Below are positions 1 through 6,093 of a stretch of DNA of 6,157 bases, in pieces. Origin of the DNA: Fervidobacterium sp. (lineage in GTDB: Bacteria; Thermotogota; Thermotogae; Thermotogales; Fervidobacteriaceae). The translations under genes and the position numbers were made by a program. Within the stretch, counting starts at the first letter, position 1; every line of letters starts with the position of its first letter. The notes beneath the pieces are model-generated. The model made no database searches, was not told the origin of the DNA, and saw nothing but the letters and a program-made list of their open reading frames with translations. The DNA is taken from NCBI GenBank assembly GCA_003522805.1, contig DPIB01000208.1:1-6157 (forward strand). The letters run 5' to 3'.

Positions 1-1623
1 GGTAAAACCGCCATCGTAGAAGGGCTTGCACAGAGAATTGTTCAAGGAAATGTCCCTGTGTTTCTTAAGGGAAAGACCATACTGAAACTTGATTTGGCAC
101 GCCTTGTAGCAGGTACGAAGTTTAGAGGAGAGTTCGAAGAAAGACTTAAGAAGCTACTCGACGTTCTAAAAAAGAGGACAGATGCAATATTATTCATAGA
201 CGAACTACACACAGTAGTTGGAGCAGGAGCAGCTGAGGGGGCACTCGATGCAGGGAATATATTGAAACCCGAGCTGGCACGTGGTGTTCTTCGAGTGATA
301 GGTGCGACTACAGTTGAAGAATACAGAAAGAGTATTGAAAAAGATAAGGCCCTTGCGAGAAGATTCCAGGTGGTTTTTGTCCCAGAACCAAGCACTGAGG
401 AAACCATTGAGATTCTAAAGGGAATTAGGGAGAAATTTGAGGAATTCCATGGTGTAACTATCACGGACAAGGCTTTAGAATGTGCTGCAAAGATGTCTGC
501 AAGGTACATTGCAGATAGGTATTTGCCAGATAAAGCAGTTGATCTGATAGATGAAGCTGCAACCCGTTGTAGAATAGATGGTAAGGAAGAAGTCACAGAA
601 GAGGATATAGCCAAGACTGTTGAAAAATGGACTGGAATCCCCGTCGGTAAGATCATGGGCGATGAGAAGGAGAAACTGAAGAATCTTGAAGGTATAATTC
701 ATGAGAAGTTCGTTGATCAAGATGAAGCAGTTAAAGTAGTTTCAAACGCTATAAAAATGTCTAGAGCGGGAATAAGGAACCCGAAAAGGCCACAGGGTGT
801 TTTTTTGTTCCTCGGTCCAACAGGTGTTGGTAAGACAGAGCTTGCAAGAAGACTTGCAGATGTGCTGTTTGGAACAGAAAAGGCCTTGATCAGAGTAGAC
901 ATGACTGAGTATATGGAAAAGCATTCCGTTGCAAGGCTAATCGGTGCGCCTCCGGGTTATGTGGGATATGAAGAAGGTGGGTATCTAACCGAGCAAGTAC
1001 GTAGAAGACCTTACAGTGTCATATTATTAGATGAGATAGAAAAAGCCCATCCAGATGTGTTCAATGTGCTCCTTCAACTATTCGATGACGGAAGATTGAC
1101 TGATGGGAAGGGTAACACGGTTGATTTCAAGAATACTATAATCATCATGACTAGTAACATTGGATCTGATATCATAATACAAGACATTGAGGAAGGATTC
1201 GAAGAGTTCATACCCAAACACGTAGAAGAAGAGGTAAGAAAGTACTTTAGACCAGAGCTCATAAATAGGCTTGACGCTGCAGTTGTTTTCAAGCCCCTGA
1301 AAAAGGAACACATAAAGAGTATAATTACTATTTATCTGACAGAGCTTAATGAAAGGCTTGCCGATAGGAACATATCAGTGGTGCTAGACGAATCCTTGAT
1401 GGAATACCTTTCAACAGAAGGTTACGTCCCAACAATGGGAGCAAGGCCTTTGAGAAGACTCTTCGAGAATACAATTGAATTCAAGATTGCCGAACTTATA
1501 ATAAATGAAGAACTTGACGAAAATGATCGTATCACGTTCTACTGGAAGGATGAAGGATTAGCTTGGAATATTGAGCATAATTATGTTGGGAGTTTTTCTG
1601 GTATTGACTCTACGGGGAAGTAG
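1..1623 (+). CDS. Clp/Hsp100 class I ATPase (ClpA/ClpB/ClpC family), 5'-truncated by the window
   Basis: This is an open frame from the first base; 540 residues are visible (numbered from the window edge) and the start lies outside. Class I Hsp100 proteins are hexameric ATP-driven unfoldases that thread proteins through a central pore, either to ClpP protease or for disaggregation. Ring 1 shows the end of Walker A (GKT, 1-3), pore loop KFRGEF (40-45; Phe where Tyr is usual), Walker B ILFIDELH (63-70) and paired Arg 120-121. Ring 2 shows Walker A GPTGVGKT (272-279), pore loop GYVG (319-322), Walker [11 protein letters not shown] (341-350), sensor 1 TSN (384-386), INR arginine (423) and sensor 2 GARPLRR (480-486). 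The link between the rings, about 192-200, is too short for the coiled-coil middle domain of ClpB or ClpC. ClpA also lacks that domain, but KWTGIPV (209-215) is ClpB/ClpC-like. A ClpP-docking tripeptide is uncertain: EGF (398-400) sits near the right place. The family is certain; the subfamily is not, so no symbol is given. No terminator follows before the riboswitch. Confidence 0.96.
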   Translation, partial: GKTAIVEGLAQRIVQGNVPVFLKGKTILKLDLARLVAGTKFRGEFEERLKKLLDVLKKRTDAILFIDELHTVVGAGAAEGALDAGNILKPELARGVLRVIGATTVEEYRKSIEKDKALARRFQVVFVPEPSTEETIEILKGIREKFEEFHGVTITDKALECAAKMSARYIADRYLPDKAVDLIDEAATRCRIDGKEEVTEEDIAKTVEKWTGIPVGKIMGDEKEKLKNLEGIIHEKFVDQDEAVKVVSNAIKMSRAGIRNPKRPQGVFLFLGPTGVGKTELARRLADVLFGTEKALIRVDMTEYMEKHSVARLIGAPPGYVGYEEGGYLTEQVRRRPYSVILLDEIEKAHPDVFNVLLQLFDDGRLTDGKGNTVDFKNTIIIMTSNIGSDIIIQDIEEGFEEFIPKHVEEEVRKYFRPELINRLDAAVVFKPLKKEHIKSIITIYLTELNERLADRNISVVLDESLMEYLSTEGYVPTMGARPLRRLFENTIEFKIAELIINEELDENDRITFYWKDEGLAWNIEHNYVGSFSGIDSTGK

Positions 1624-1632
1624 TTATAGAAT
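1604..1632 (+). promoter_or_regulatory. Likely sigma-70-type promoter for the thiamine-controlled unit
   Basis: A -35 box TTGACT (1604-1609) and a -10 box TAGAAT (1627-1632) are separated by 17 bases, each one mismatch from consensus. The promoter overlaps the last codons and the stop of the clp gene. A start near 1639 would give a leader of about 40 bases before the riboswitch aptamer. The -10 lies inside a dyad, TATAGA-ATG-TCTATA (1625-1639), which could be an operator or chance. This is a match by eye only. Confidence 0.55.
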
Positions 1633-1677
1633 GTCTATAGAAAGTGATAAATAAAACTTGCGAAAAGTGAATAGATA

Positions 1678-1774
1678 CCTGGAGGGGAGCTCCTGACGTT
1701 ACGGAGCTGAGAGGAGGACGACAAGTTCTCGACCCTTCGAACCTGAACCGGACAATACCGGCGGAGGGACCAGG
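1678..1774 (+). promoter_or_regulatory. TPP riboswitch (thi box) aptamer
   Basis: The conserved thi-box core is present: CTGAGA (1707-1712), ACCCTTCGAACCTGA (1732-1746), ACAATACC (1752-1759) and GGAGGGA (1763-1769). Helices read by eye: P1 CCTGG 1678-1682 with CCAGG 1770-1774; P2 GGGG 1684-1687 with CCC 1733-1735; P3 AGCTCC 1688-1693 with GGAGCT 1703-1708; an optional stem 1714-1719 with 1725-1730; P4 CCT 1742-1744 with AGG 1765-1767; P5 CCGG 1748-1751 with CCGG 1758-1761. This RNA class binds thiamine pyrophosphate. It lies just upstream of thiB and is followed by an intrinsic terminator, so it most likely stops transcription when TPP is plentiful. P1 and P4 strands can also pair with downstream sequence, which suggests the switching mechanism. 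Confidence 0.95.
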
Positions 1775-1822
1775 ACACAAAAGTGTGAACTGGAATTTAG
1801 ATAACGAAAATAAATATATGAG

Positions 1823-1860
1823 AAGCCCTCCATTTAGTATTTAGAATGGAGGGCTTTTTT
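1823..1860 (+). terminator. Intrinsic terminator, expression platform of the TPP riboswitch
   Basis: A perfect 12-bp stem (1823-1834 with 1845-1856, core GCCCTCC/GGAGGGC) with a 10-base loop ends in a run of six T (1855-1860). It stands 39 bases before the thiB start codon. Its 5' arm CCCTCC (1826-1831) is complementary to GGAGGG in the aptamer (1763-1768), so an antiterminator is possible when TPP is absent. It should also end readthrough from the clp gene. Confidence 0.93.
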
Positions 1861-1899
1861 CAATTAAGGCAATCATCTTAAAACTCTGGAGGTGTTGGT

Positions 1900-2880
1900 A
1901 TGAAAAGGGTACTAGGCGTTATGGTGTTGGTTCTTGTTCTCACCTCACTTTTTTCTGCTGAACTTGTCATCTACACATCGGATAGTTTTGCTGGTGGAAT
2001 AGCGAGAGTTGCCATTCCTAAGTTTGAGAAAACCTACAACTGCAAAGTCAAAGTTCTAAGCCTTGGTTCGATGGGAGATGTGCTTGCTCGTCTTATCGTT
2101 GAAAAACGGGCACCAAAAGCGGATGTTGTTGTAGGATTAAGTTCTGAACAACTTCAAAAAGCTATTAGCGAAGGAATACTGGAGAAATATAGACCAGTCA
2201 ATTCTAAGAATATCGTCTATAAGGATCTTATCAATGATTACGGTACAGTTTATGATTATGGAGCCCTTGCAATGATCTACAACATCGAGAAAATCAAGAA
2301 TCCTCCAAAATCCTTTAAAGATCTTCTAAATCCAGAATATAAGGGCAAGATAGTATTAGTGGACCCGAGGACATCAAGCACAGGTTTGACCTTTTTGATG
2401 TGGACTGTGGCAGCGATGGGCGAAGATGGTGCAATTGACTATTGGAAGAAATTGAAGAATAACGTCCTTACATTTACAAGTGGCTGGAGTGCTGCCTTCA
2501 AAATGTTAGAGACCGGTGAAGCGGACATAATAGCTAGCTATGCAACTGATGCAGCCTACAGTATGTACGAATACGGGTCGATAAAATATATGCCGGTCAT
2601 ATTTGAGGAAGGTGCATATGTACTCGAAGAATATGCTGCGATTGTAAAAGGTGCAAAGAACAAAGCGCTTGCAAGGGCATTTATCGAGTATATTCTAACA
2701 CCGGAATTCCAAAGAGAGATACCTTTGAACCAATGGATGATGCCTGTTACAAATGTTGAATTACCAGAAGTATTTCGACAATATGTGCCTTCATATAAGA
2801 AAATACTCAAAGTTGATCCAAATATAACCACAAGACTAGACGAAATCCTGAAAAAATGGGAAAAGGCCGTTATAGGTTGA
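1900..2880 (+). CDS. thiB: Thiamine ABC transporter substrate-binding protein (ThiB/TbpA family)
   Basis: The 326-residue product should bind thiamine, or its phosphates, outside the cytoplasmic membrane and hand it to an ABC permease. A signal peptide is clear: K2-R3, a hydrophobic core at 4-18 and a probable cut after A20 (FSA|E). There is no lipobox cysteine. Motifs shared, from memory, with E. coli TbpA are YTxDSFA (25-31), KADVVVGL (73-80), DYG (119-121), DPRTSSTGL (155-163), GWSAAF (195-200), SYATDAAY (213-220) and IPLNQWMMPV (274-283). The thiamine-ring tryptophans correspond to W196 and W279. The Tyr of the TYDSF motif is Ser27 here. Length fits the family. The start has GGAGGTG at 1888-1894, five bases upstream. 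A TPP riboswitch and terminator precede it, which independently supports a thiamine role. No thiP or thiQ gene follows. Confidence 0.93.
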   Translation: MKRVLGVMVLVLVLTSLFSAELVIYTSDSFAGGIARVAIPKFEKTYNCKVKVLSLGSMGDVLARLIVEKRAPKADVVVGLSSEQLQKAISEGILEKYRPVNSKNIVYKDLINDYGTVYDYGALAMIYNIEKIKNPPKSFKDLLNPEYKGKIVLVDPRTSSTGLTFLMWTVAAMGEDGAIDYWKKLKNNVLTFTSGWSAAFKMLETGEADIIASYATDAAYSMYEYGSIKYMPVIFEEGAYVLEEYAAIVKGAKNKALARAFIEYILTPEFQREIPLNQWMMPVTNVELPEVFRQYVPSYKKILKVDPNITTRLDEILKKWEKAVIG

Positions 2881-2953
2881 TAAGTGAACGAAATACGACT
2901 CTATTCAATCTAATAAATTGAAGGGATACAGGTAGCACAAAGAAGGTGTTGTT

Positions 2954-3676
2954 ATGCGGAAAGTTTGTAAAGTGCTTTTATTTGTAATCTTCTTAATCAC
3001 TTTGAGCAATTCTCTTGTCTTATCTCAGGTTCTAAAAGTGGGATTTCTGTTAGGAAGTCCTTATGCTTTTTGGCAAGTTTCTAACTTTACTGGGGTAGAC
3101 TATGAGATACTCAGTAAAGTAGCCCTCAAAATAGGTTACCAAATGGAAATCTATGTCTTACCATTCAATTCGATTGACCCGTCAATATTGGGTAAGCTTG
3201 GCTTAGATATTGTTGCTGGTGGTATACACGTGACGGAAGAACGTCAGAAAACGTATAATTTCTCTGTCCCTTATGCAGAATCTGGTTTGGCTATTGTCTT
3301 GAGAAAAGGGCTAACATGGAACGGAGATGTTGAAGAAATCAAGTTTGCAGTAAAACAGGGAGCCACCGGACAGAACCTCGTCGAACAGTGGAAAAAAGAG
3401 GGCAAAAAAGTACAGTATACAAGTTTTATCTCAAATGAGGAAATCATAACAGAACTTATTTTGAAAAGATACGACGCAGCGTTTTTTGATTATCTGGATG
3501 CACTTTATATAGCTAAAAACTACGGTCTATCACTATATGAGAATCTTATGTACAGAGTAAACTTAGGTTATATCATACTGAACAAACAATTAGAACAAAA
3601 AATAAACAAGGCTCTTGCCGATATAGCCAAAGACATACCTGTGATAATTTCAAAGTATGTTGGGCCAGTTACTTAA
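2954..3676 (+). CDS. Periplasmic solute-binding protein, family 3 (amino-acid-type)
   Basis: The 240-residue protein has a signal peptide (hydrophobic 7-24, likely cut near S24-Q25) and a family-3 bilobed binding fold. Recognisable family segments are LKVGFLLGSPYAFW (27-40), GVDYEILSKVALKIGY (47-62), the signature IVAGGIHVTEERQKTYNFSVPY (86-107), FAVKQGATGQNLVEQW (131-146) and YDAAFFDYLDA (173-183). R97, T138 and D179 align with residues that hold the carboxylate and amino groups of amino acids in HisJ-like proteins. The usual Asp near the N-terminus is absent (LLG, 32-34), and His92 stands where Ser or Thr is common, so the ligand may not be a standard amino acid. AAGGTG (2943-2948) serves the ATG. 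It follows thiB by 73 bases with no terminator, so it is probably in the same TPP-controlled transcript. No transporter partner is encoded here. The exact substrate cannot be told from sequence. Confidence 0.87.
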   Translation: MRKVCKVLLFVIFLITLSNSLVLSQVLKVGFLLGSPYAFWQVSNFTGVDYEILSKVALKIGYQMEIYVLPFNSIDPSILGKLGLDIVAGGIHVTEERQKTYNFSVPYAESGLAIVLRKGLTWNGDVEEIKFAVKQGATGQNLVEQWKKEGKKVQYTSFISNEEIITELILKRYDAAFFDYLDALYIAKNYGLSLYENLMYRVNLGYIILNKQLEQKINKALADIAKDIPVIISKYVGPVT

Positions 3677-3720
3677 CTTAACTTTTTTTGATTACTTTTG
3701 ATTACTAAGTACACTAGAAC

Positions 3721-3794
3721 CTGCTGGCTTTAGCCATGCAGAGCTTCAGAGCTCAATAGCTTTAGGATATCTTTATCAAATATTTGAAGCTATT
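3721..3794. other. Cluster of three consecutive stem-loops in the convergent intergenic region
   Basis: Three inverted repeats lie almost end to end. CTGCTGGC (3721-3728) pairs with GCCATGCAG (3733-3741) with one bulged T. GAGCT (3741-3745) pairs with AGCTC (3750-3754) around TCAG. AATAGCTT (3755-3762) pairs with AAGCTATT (3787-3794), and four further pairs, three of them G-T, extend it inward. No open frame with coding character is seen. It could be a small structured RNA, a transcript end, or a mobile-element remnant. Confidence 0.5.
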
Positions 3795-3799
3795 CACTA

Positions 3800-3841
3800 A
3801 ACCAAGGCGGTGTGGTAACGTTATTGCACATCGCCTTGGTT
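3800..3841. terminator. Probable bidirectional terminator hairpin between convergent operons
   Basis: A 15-bp stem (3800-3814 with 3827-3841, one G-T pair, core AACCAAGGCG/CGCCTTGGTT) encloses a 12-base loop. It sits between the ends of the + strand binding-protein gene and the - strand dehydrogenase gene. The flanking T content is weak on both strands (TTATTTAG on +, TTTAG on -), so termination efficiency is uncertain, though the stem is strong. Confidence 0.7.
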
Positions 3842-3882
3842 ATTTAGCTAATAATATTCCACGTCTCACCATCAGTTACAAA

Positions 3883-4602
3883 CTACATGATCAATCCGCC
3901 ATCGACACCTATAACTTGACCTGTTACATAGGAAGATTCATCCGAAGCGAGGAACAGATAGACATTTGCTACCTCTATTGCCTCGCCTAGTCTCTTTAAT
4001 GCAGCCTTTTCTGCCATATCTGCTAATATTTTCTCTGGAACCTTTTCTGTCATAGGTGTTCTTATGAATCCCGGTGCCACAGCGTTGACCCTTATCTTTG
4101 CACCTTTTCTTGCAAATTCTTTTGCCCATGTCTTTGTCATACCAATTATTCCTGCTTTTGTCGCAGCATAATTTGTTTGACCGATATTACCATATATACC
4201 AACAACAGAAGAAGTGCTAACGATACTTCCTTTTCCAGCTTCAAGCATGTAAGGAACAACTGCTTGGGTCATGTTGAATACCCCTTTGAGGTTTACATTT
4301 ATCACTTTGTCCCAATCTTCTTCAGTCATTTTCTGTATGAGTGCATCTCTTGTTATCCCTGCGTTGTTTACTAATACGTCTATCTTACCAAATTTCTCAA
4401 TAACTTCTTTTACTACTTCTGATATCCTTTCCCTGTCAGTAACATCGAGTTTGTAAAAATGGATATTGGGATCATCGTAAACGGCCTCACCAACATCACA
4501 AGCAATGACTGTTGCTCCCTCTTTTGCGAACAGTTCAGCTGCGGTTCTTCCAATGCCACTTCCTGCACCCGTAATTATACAAACCTTATCTTGCAATCTC
4601 AT
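3883..4602 (-). CDS. fabG: Short-chain dehydrogenase/reductase, FabG-like 3-oxoacyl reductase
   Basis: The 239-residue cytoplasmic enzyme of the classical SDR family would reduce 3-oxoacyl-ACP or 3-oxoacyl-CoA to the 3-hydroxy form. Visible motifs are TGAGSGIG cofactor loop (11-18), NNAG (79-82), N104, catalytic S132, Y145 and K149 in YAATK, and PGFIRTPM (177-184). Length is standard for FabG. The second strand ends in Asp36 (IACDV), and the Arg that E. coli FabG has in the glycine loop is Ser15. In this family these marks suggest NAD(H) rather than NADP(H), so 3-hydroxyacyl-CoA dehydrogenase or acetoacetyl-CoA reductase is a real alternative. An in-frame ATG two codons upstream (4608) is only one base from the ribosome binding site, so ATG 4602 is preferred. 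It is 33 bases downstream of the thiolase gene in the same direction. Confidence 0.92.
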   Translation of the reverse strand: MRLQDKVCIITGAGSGIGRTAAELFAKEGATVIACDVGEAVYDDPNIHFYKLDVTDRERISEVVKEVIEKFGKIDVLVNNAGITRDALIQKMTEEDWDKVINVNLKGVFNMTQAVVPYMLEAGKGSIVSTSSVVGIYGNIGQTNYAATKAGIIGMTKTWAKEFARKGAKIRVNAVAPGFIRTPMTEKVPEKILADMAEKAALKRLGEAIEVANVYLFLASDESSYVTGQVIGVDGGLIM

Positions 4603-4608
4603 GTACAT

Positions 4609-4615
4609 CCCTCCT
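4609..4615 (-). promoter_or_regulatory. Ribosome binding site deciding the fabG start
   Basis: AGGAGGG reads on the - strand from 4615 to 4609. Spacing from AGGAGG is seven bases to the ATG at 4602 but one base to the ATG at 4608, so translation should begin MRLQDK rather than MYMRLQDK. Confidence 0.8.
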
Positions 4616-4635
4616 AATGTCGCATATTCAAAATA

Positions 4636-5838
4636 TCAGTCTAAATTCTCAATGACTACGGCTGTGCCCATACCTCCACCGATGCACAATGTTGCCAGCC
4701 CGTACTTCAAACCACGCTTTTTCATCTCATAGATAAGTGTTACGATGATTCTATTACCACTAGCTCCAATCGGATGACCAAGAGCAATTCCACCACCATT
4801 TACGTTTGTTCTTTGCATGATCCATTCTTTGGAAACTCCAAATGCCTTCTCCCAGCCCCTTATCACAGCTAAGCTTTGACCGGCAAATGCCTCGTTCAGT
4901 TCTATCAGTTCGATATCTTGGAATGAAAGACCGGCTTTTTTAAGTACCTTCATTGTAGCAGGTACTGGGCCAAAACCCATTCTCATTGGCTCAACACCAG
5001 CTTGTGCCCAACTCACTATTCTTGCAAGAGGTTTCAAGTTATTCTTTTCTACATAGCTATCACTTGCAATGATTATGGCACTTCCACCGTCATTGATGCC
5101 ACTTGCATTTCCAGCAGTGACAGTTCCGTTCTGTTTAAATGCTGGTTTGAGTTTGGCTAGAGTCTCTATAGTTGTATCAAATCTTGGATGTTCATCTGTA
5201 TCGAATATCTTGACACCTTTTCTATCAGGAATTTCAACAGGTACTATTTCATCTTTGAATCTACCGGCTTCTATTGCAGTCTTAGCTTTCATCTGGCTAC
5301 TATAGGCAAATTCATCTTGCTCTTCTCTAGAAATACCAAATTCTTCAACCAGTGTTTCCGCAGTAAGGCCCATATGAACTCTATTGAATACATCGGTGAG
5401 GCCGTCCATTATCATATGATCTTGTAGTTCCTGAGGACCGAATTTCAATCCTGACCTTGCCTTATAACTGAGAAGGAACGGAGCTTGGGACATGTTCTCT
5501 ATGCCACCTGCGAGTACGACCTCGGCTTCTCCTAACTCAATATCTGTAGCGCCAACCATAACTGCTTTCATGCCACTGCCACAGAGCATGTTAACACTAT
5601 ATCCGGGCTTTTCTACGGGAATTCCACTATAAATCCCTACTTGTCTCCCGGGACCCATACCTTGACCAGCAGTAAGTATACATCCTACAACGGTTTCATC
5701 TATATCTTCAACTGGGATACCTGCTTGTGCAATCGCAGCTTTTGCAGCTATCGCTCCCAGTTGTGGAGCTGGAACATCCTTTAGAGAACCTAGAAGAGTC
5801 CCTATCGCAGTCCTCTTAGCACCCAATATGTAAACCAT
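4636..5838 (-). CDS. Thiolase, acetyl-CoA C-acetyltransferase type
   Basis: The 400-residue cytoplasmic enzyme should condense two acetyl-CoA to acetoacetyl-CoA or run the reverse cleavage. All catalytic elements are visible: acyl-accepting C86 in [10 protein letters not shown] (83-92), GGIENMS (111-117), NEAFA (315-319), H355 in [14 protein letters not shown] (348-361), and proton-shuttling C385 in [12 protein letters not shown] (381-392). Length is typical of biosynthetic-type thiolases, and no targeting sequence is seen. A TTG at 5853 would add five codons, but it overlaps the ribosome binding site GGAGGTG (5851-5845), so ATG 5838 is the likely start. It is the first gene of a two-gene unit with the FabG-like reductase, the same enzyme order as the thiolase-reductase step of butyrate or polyhydroxybutyrate pathways. 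Chain-length preference cannot be read from sequence. Confidence 0.95.
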   Translation of the reverse strand: MVYILGAKRTAIGTLLGSLKDVPAPQLGAIAAKAAIAQAGIPVEDIDETVVGCILTAGQGMGPGRQVGIYSGIPVEKPGYSVNMLCGSGMKAVMVGATDIELGEAEVVLAGGIENMSQAPFLLSYKARSGLKFGPQELQDHMIMDGLTDVFNRVHMGLTAETLVEEFGISREEQDEFAYSSQMKAKTAIEAGRFKDEIVPVEIPDRKGVKIFDTDEHPRFDTTIETLAKLKPAFKQNGTVTAGNASGINDGGSAIIIASDSYVEKNNLKPLARIVSWAQAGVEPMRMGFGPVPATMKVLKKAGLSFQDIELIELNEAFAGQSLAVIRGWEKAFGVSKEWIMQRTNVNGGGIALGHPIGASGNRIIVTLIYEMKKRGLKYGLATLCIGGGMGTAVVIENLD

Positions 5839-5844
5839 GCCACA

Positions 5845-5851
5845 CACCTCC
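5845..5851 (-). promoter_or_regulatory. Ribosome binding site deciding the thiolase start
   Basis: GGAGGTG reads on the - strand from 5851 to 5845, six bases before ATG 5838. The upstream TTG at 5853-5851 overlaps this site and cannot use it, which argues against the longer 405-residue form. Confidence 0.8.
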
Positions 5852-5852
5852 A

Positions 5853-5865
5853 ACTTCAGTGAAGT
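5853..5865. repeat. Perfect 13-base palindrome ahead of the thiolase ribosome binding site
   Basis: ACTTCA-G-TGAAGT reads the same on both strands and lies directly upstream of the GGAGGTG at 5851-5845. It could be a small operator or a short hairpin in the leader. Chance is possible at this length. Confidence 0.4.
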
Positions 5866-5931
5866 AATTTCTTAGATAAATCTTGTACACGTAGGGAATT
5901 AATTGAATAAGGCAGATTGAAACAATAAGAT

Positions 5932-5951
5932 ATATGAATCACCTTTCATAT
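5932..5951. promoter_or_regulatory. Inverted repeat, candidate operator for the thiolase unit
   Basis: ATATGAA (5932-5938) and TTCATAT (5945-5951) form a perfect 7-bp inverted repeat with a 6-base spacer, 20 bases in all. It lies just downstream of the predicted -10 box on the - strand, about where transcription would start. That is a usual place for a dimeric repressor site. No regulator gene is in the window. Confidence 0.4.
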
Positions 5952-5960
5952 TACAATTAT

Positions 5961-5990
5961 ATTAGAACATTTTTTTGATATGCTTGTCAA
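5961..5990 (-). promoter_or_regulatory. Likely promoter of the thiolase-fabG unit
   Basis: On the - strand a perfect -35 TTGACA (5990-5985) is followed after 18 bases by TCTAAT (5966-5961), one mismatch from the -10 consensus. A perfect TATAAT (5961-5956) lies five bases further, but its 23-base spacing is too long for a standard promoter. The leader to the thiolase ATG would be roughly 110-115 bases. Confidence 0.6.
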
Positions 5991-6093
5991 AATATATAGG
6001 AAGCAGCATTGCGATATGTGAGTTAGCATTCGATAGATTTTCTACTGTCTTGGAACATAAAACGTATTCATGGGAGAATCAAAAACATATTGT
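5991..6093. other. Intergenic stretch with nothing recognised
   Basis: These bases upstream of the thiolase promoter show no coding frame, RNA gene or convincing repeat on either strand. Confidence 0.5.

Noticed and set aside
42..656. A 204-codon open frame on the - strand inside the clp gene
   Set aside because: It is antisense to a fully conserved AAA+ region, is Ser/Phe-rich with no recognisable family, and has the look of a mirror frame.
1624..1677. A terminator for the clp gene
   Set aside because: The only dyad here (1625-1639) is AT-rich and has no T run after it.
2556..2831. A 91-codon frame on the - strand within thiB
   Set aside because: It is antisense to conserved ThiB motifs and shows no family or ribosome binding site.
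2877..2922. A separate promoter for the second binding-protein gene (TTGATA at 2877, TATTCA at 2902) and the dyad TTCAAT/ATTGAA (2904-2922)
   Set aside because: Spacing is 19 bases and the -10 is poor; the dyad has no T run. Neither is good enough to claim.
3784..3990. A 68-codon frame on the + strand
   Set aside because: It runs through the terminator hairpin and into the antisense of the conserved C-terminus of the dehydrogenase, with no ribosome binding site.
5069..5427. Two overlapping + strand frames within the thiolase
   Set aside because: Both are antisense to a complete, well conserved thiolase.
5956..5961. Perfect TATAAT as the thiolase -10 box
   Set aside because: It is 23 bases from the only good -35 box; the overlapping TCTAAT at 18 bases fits better.
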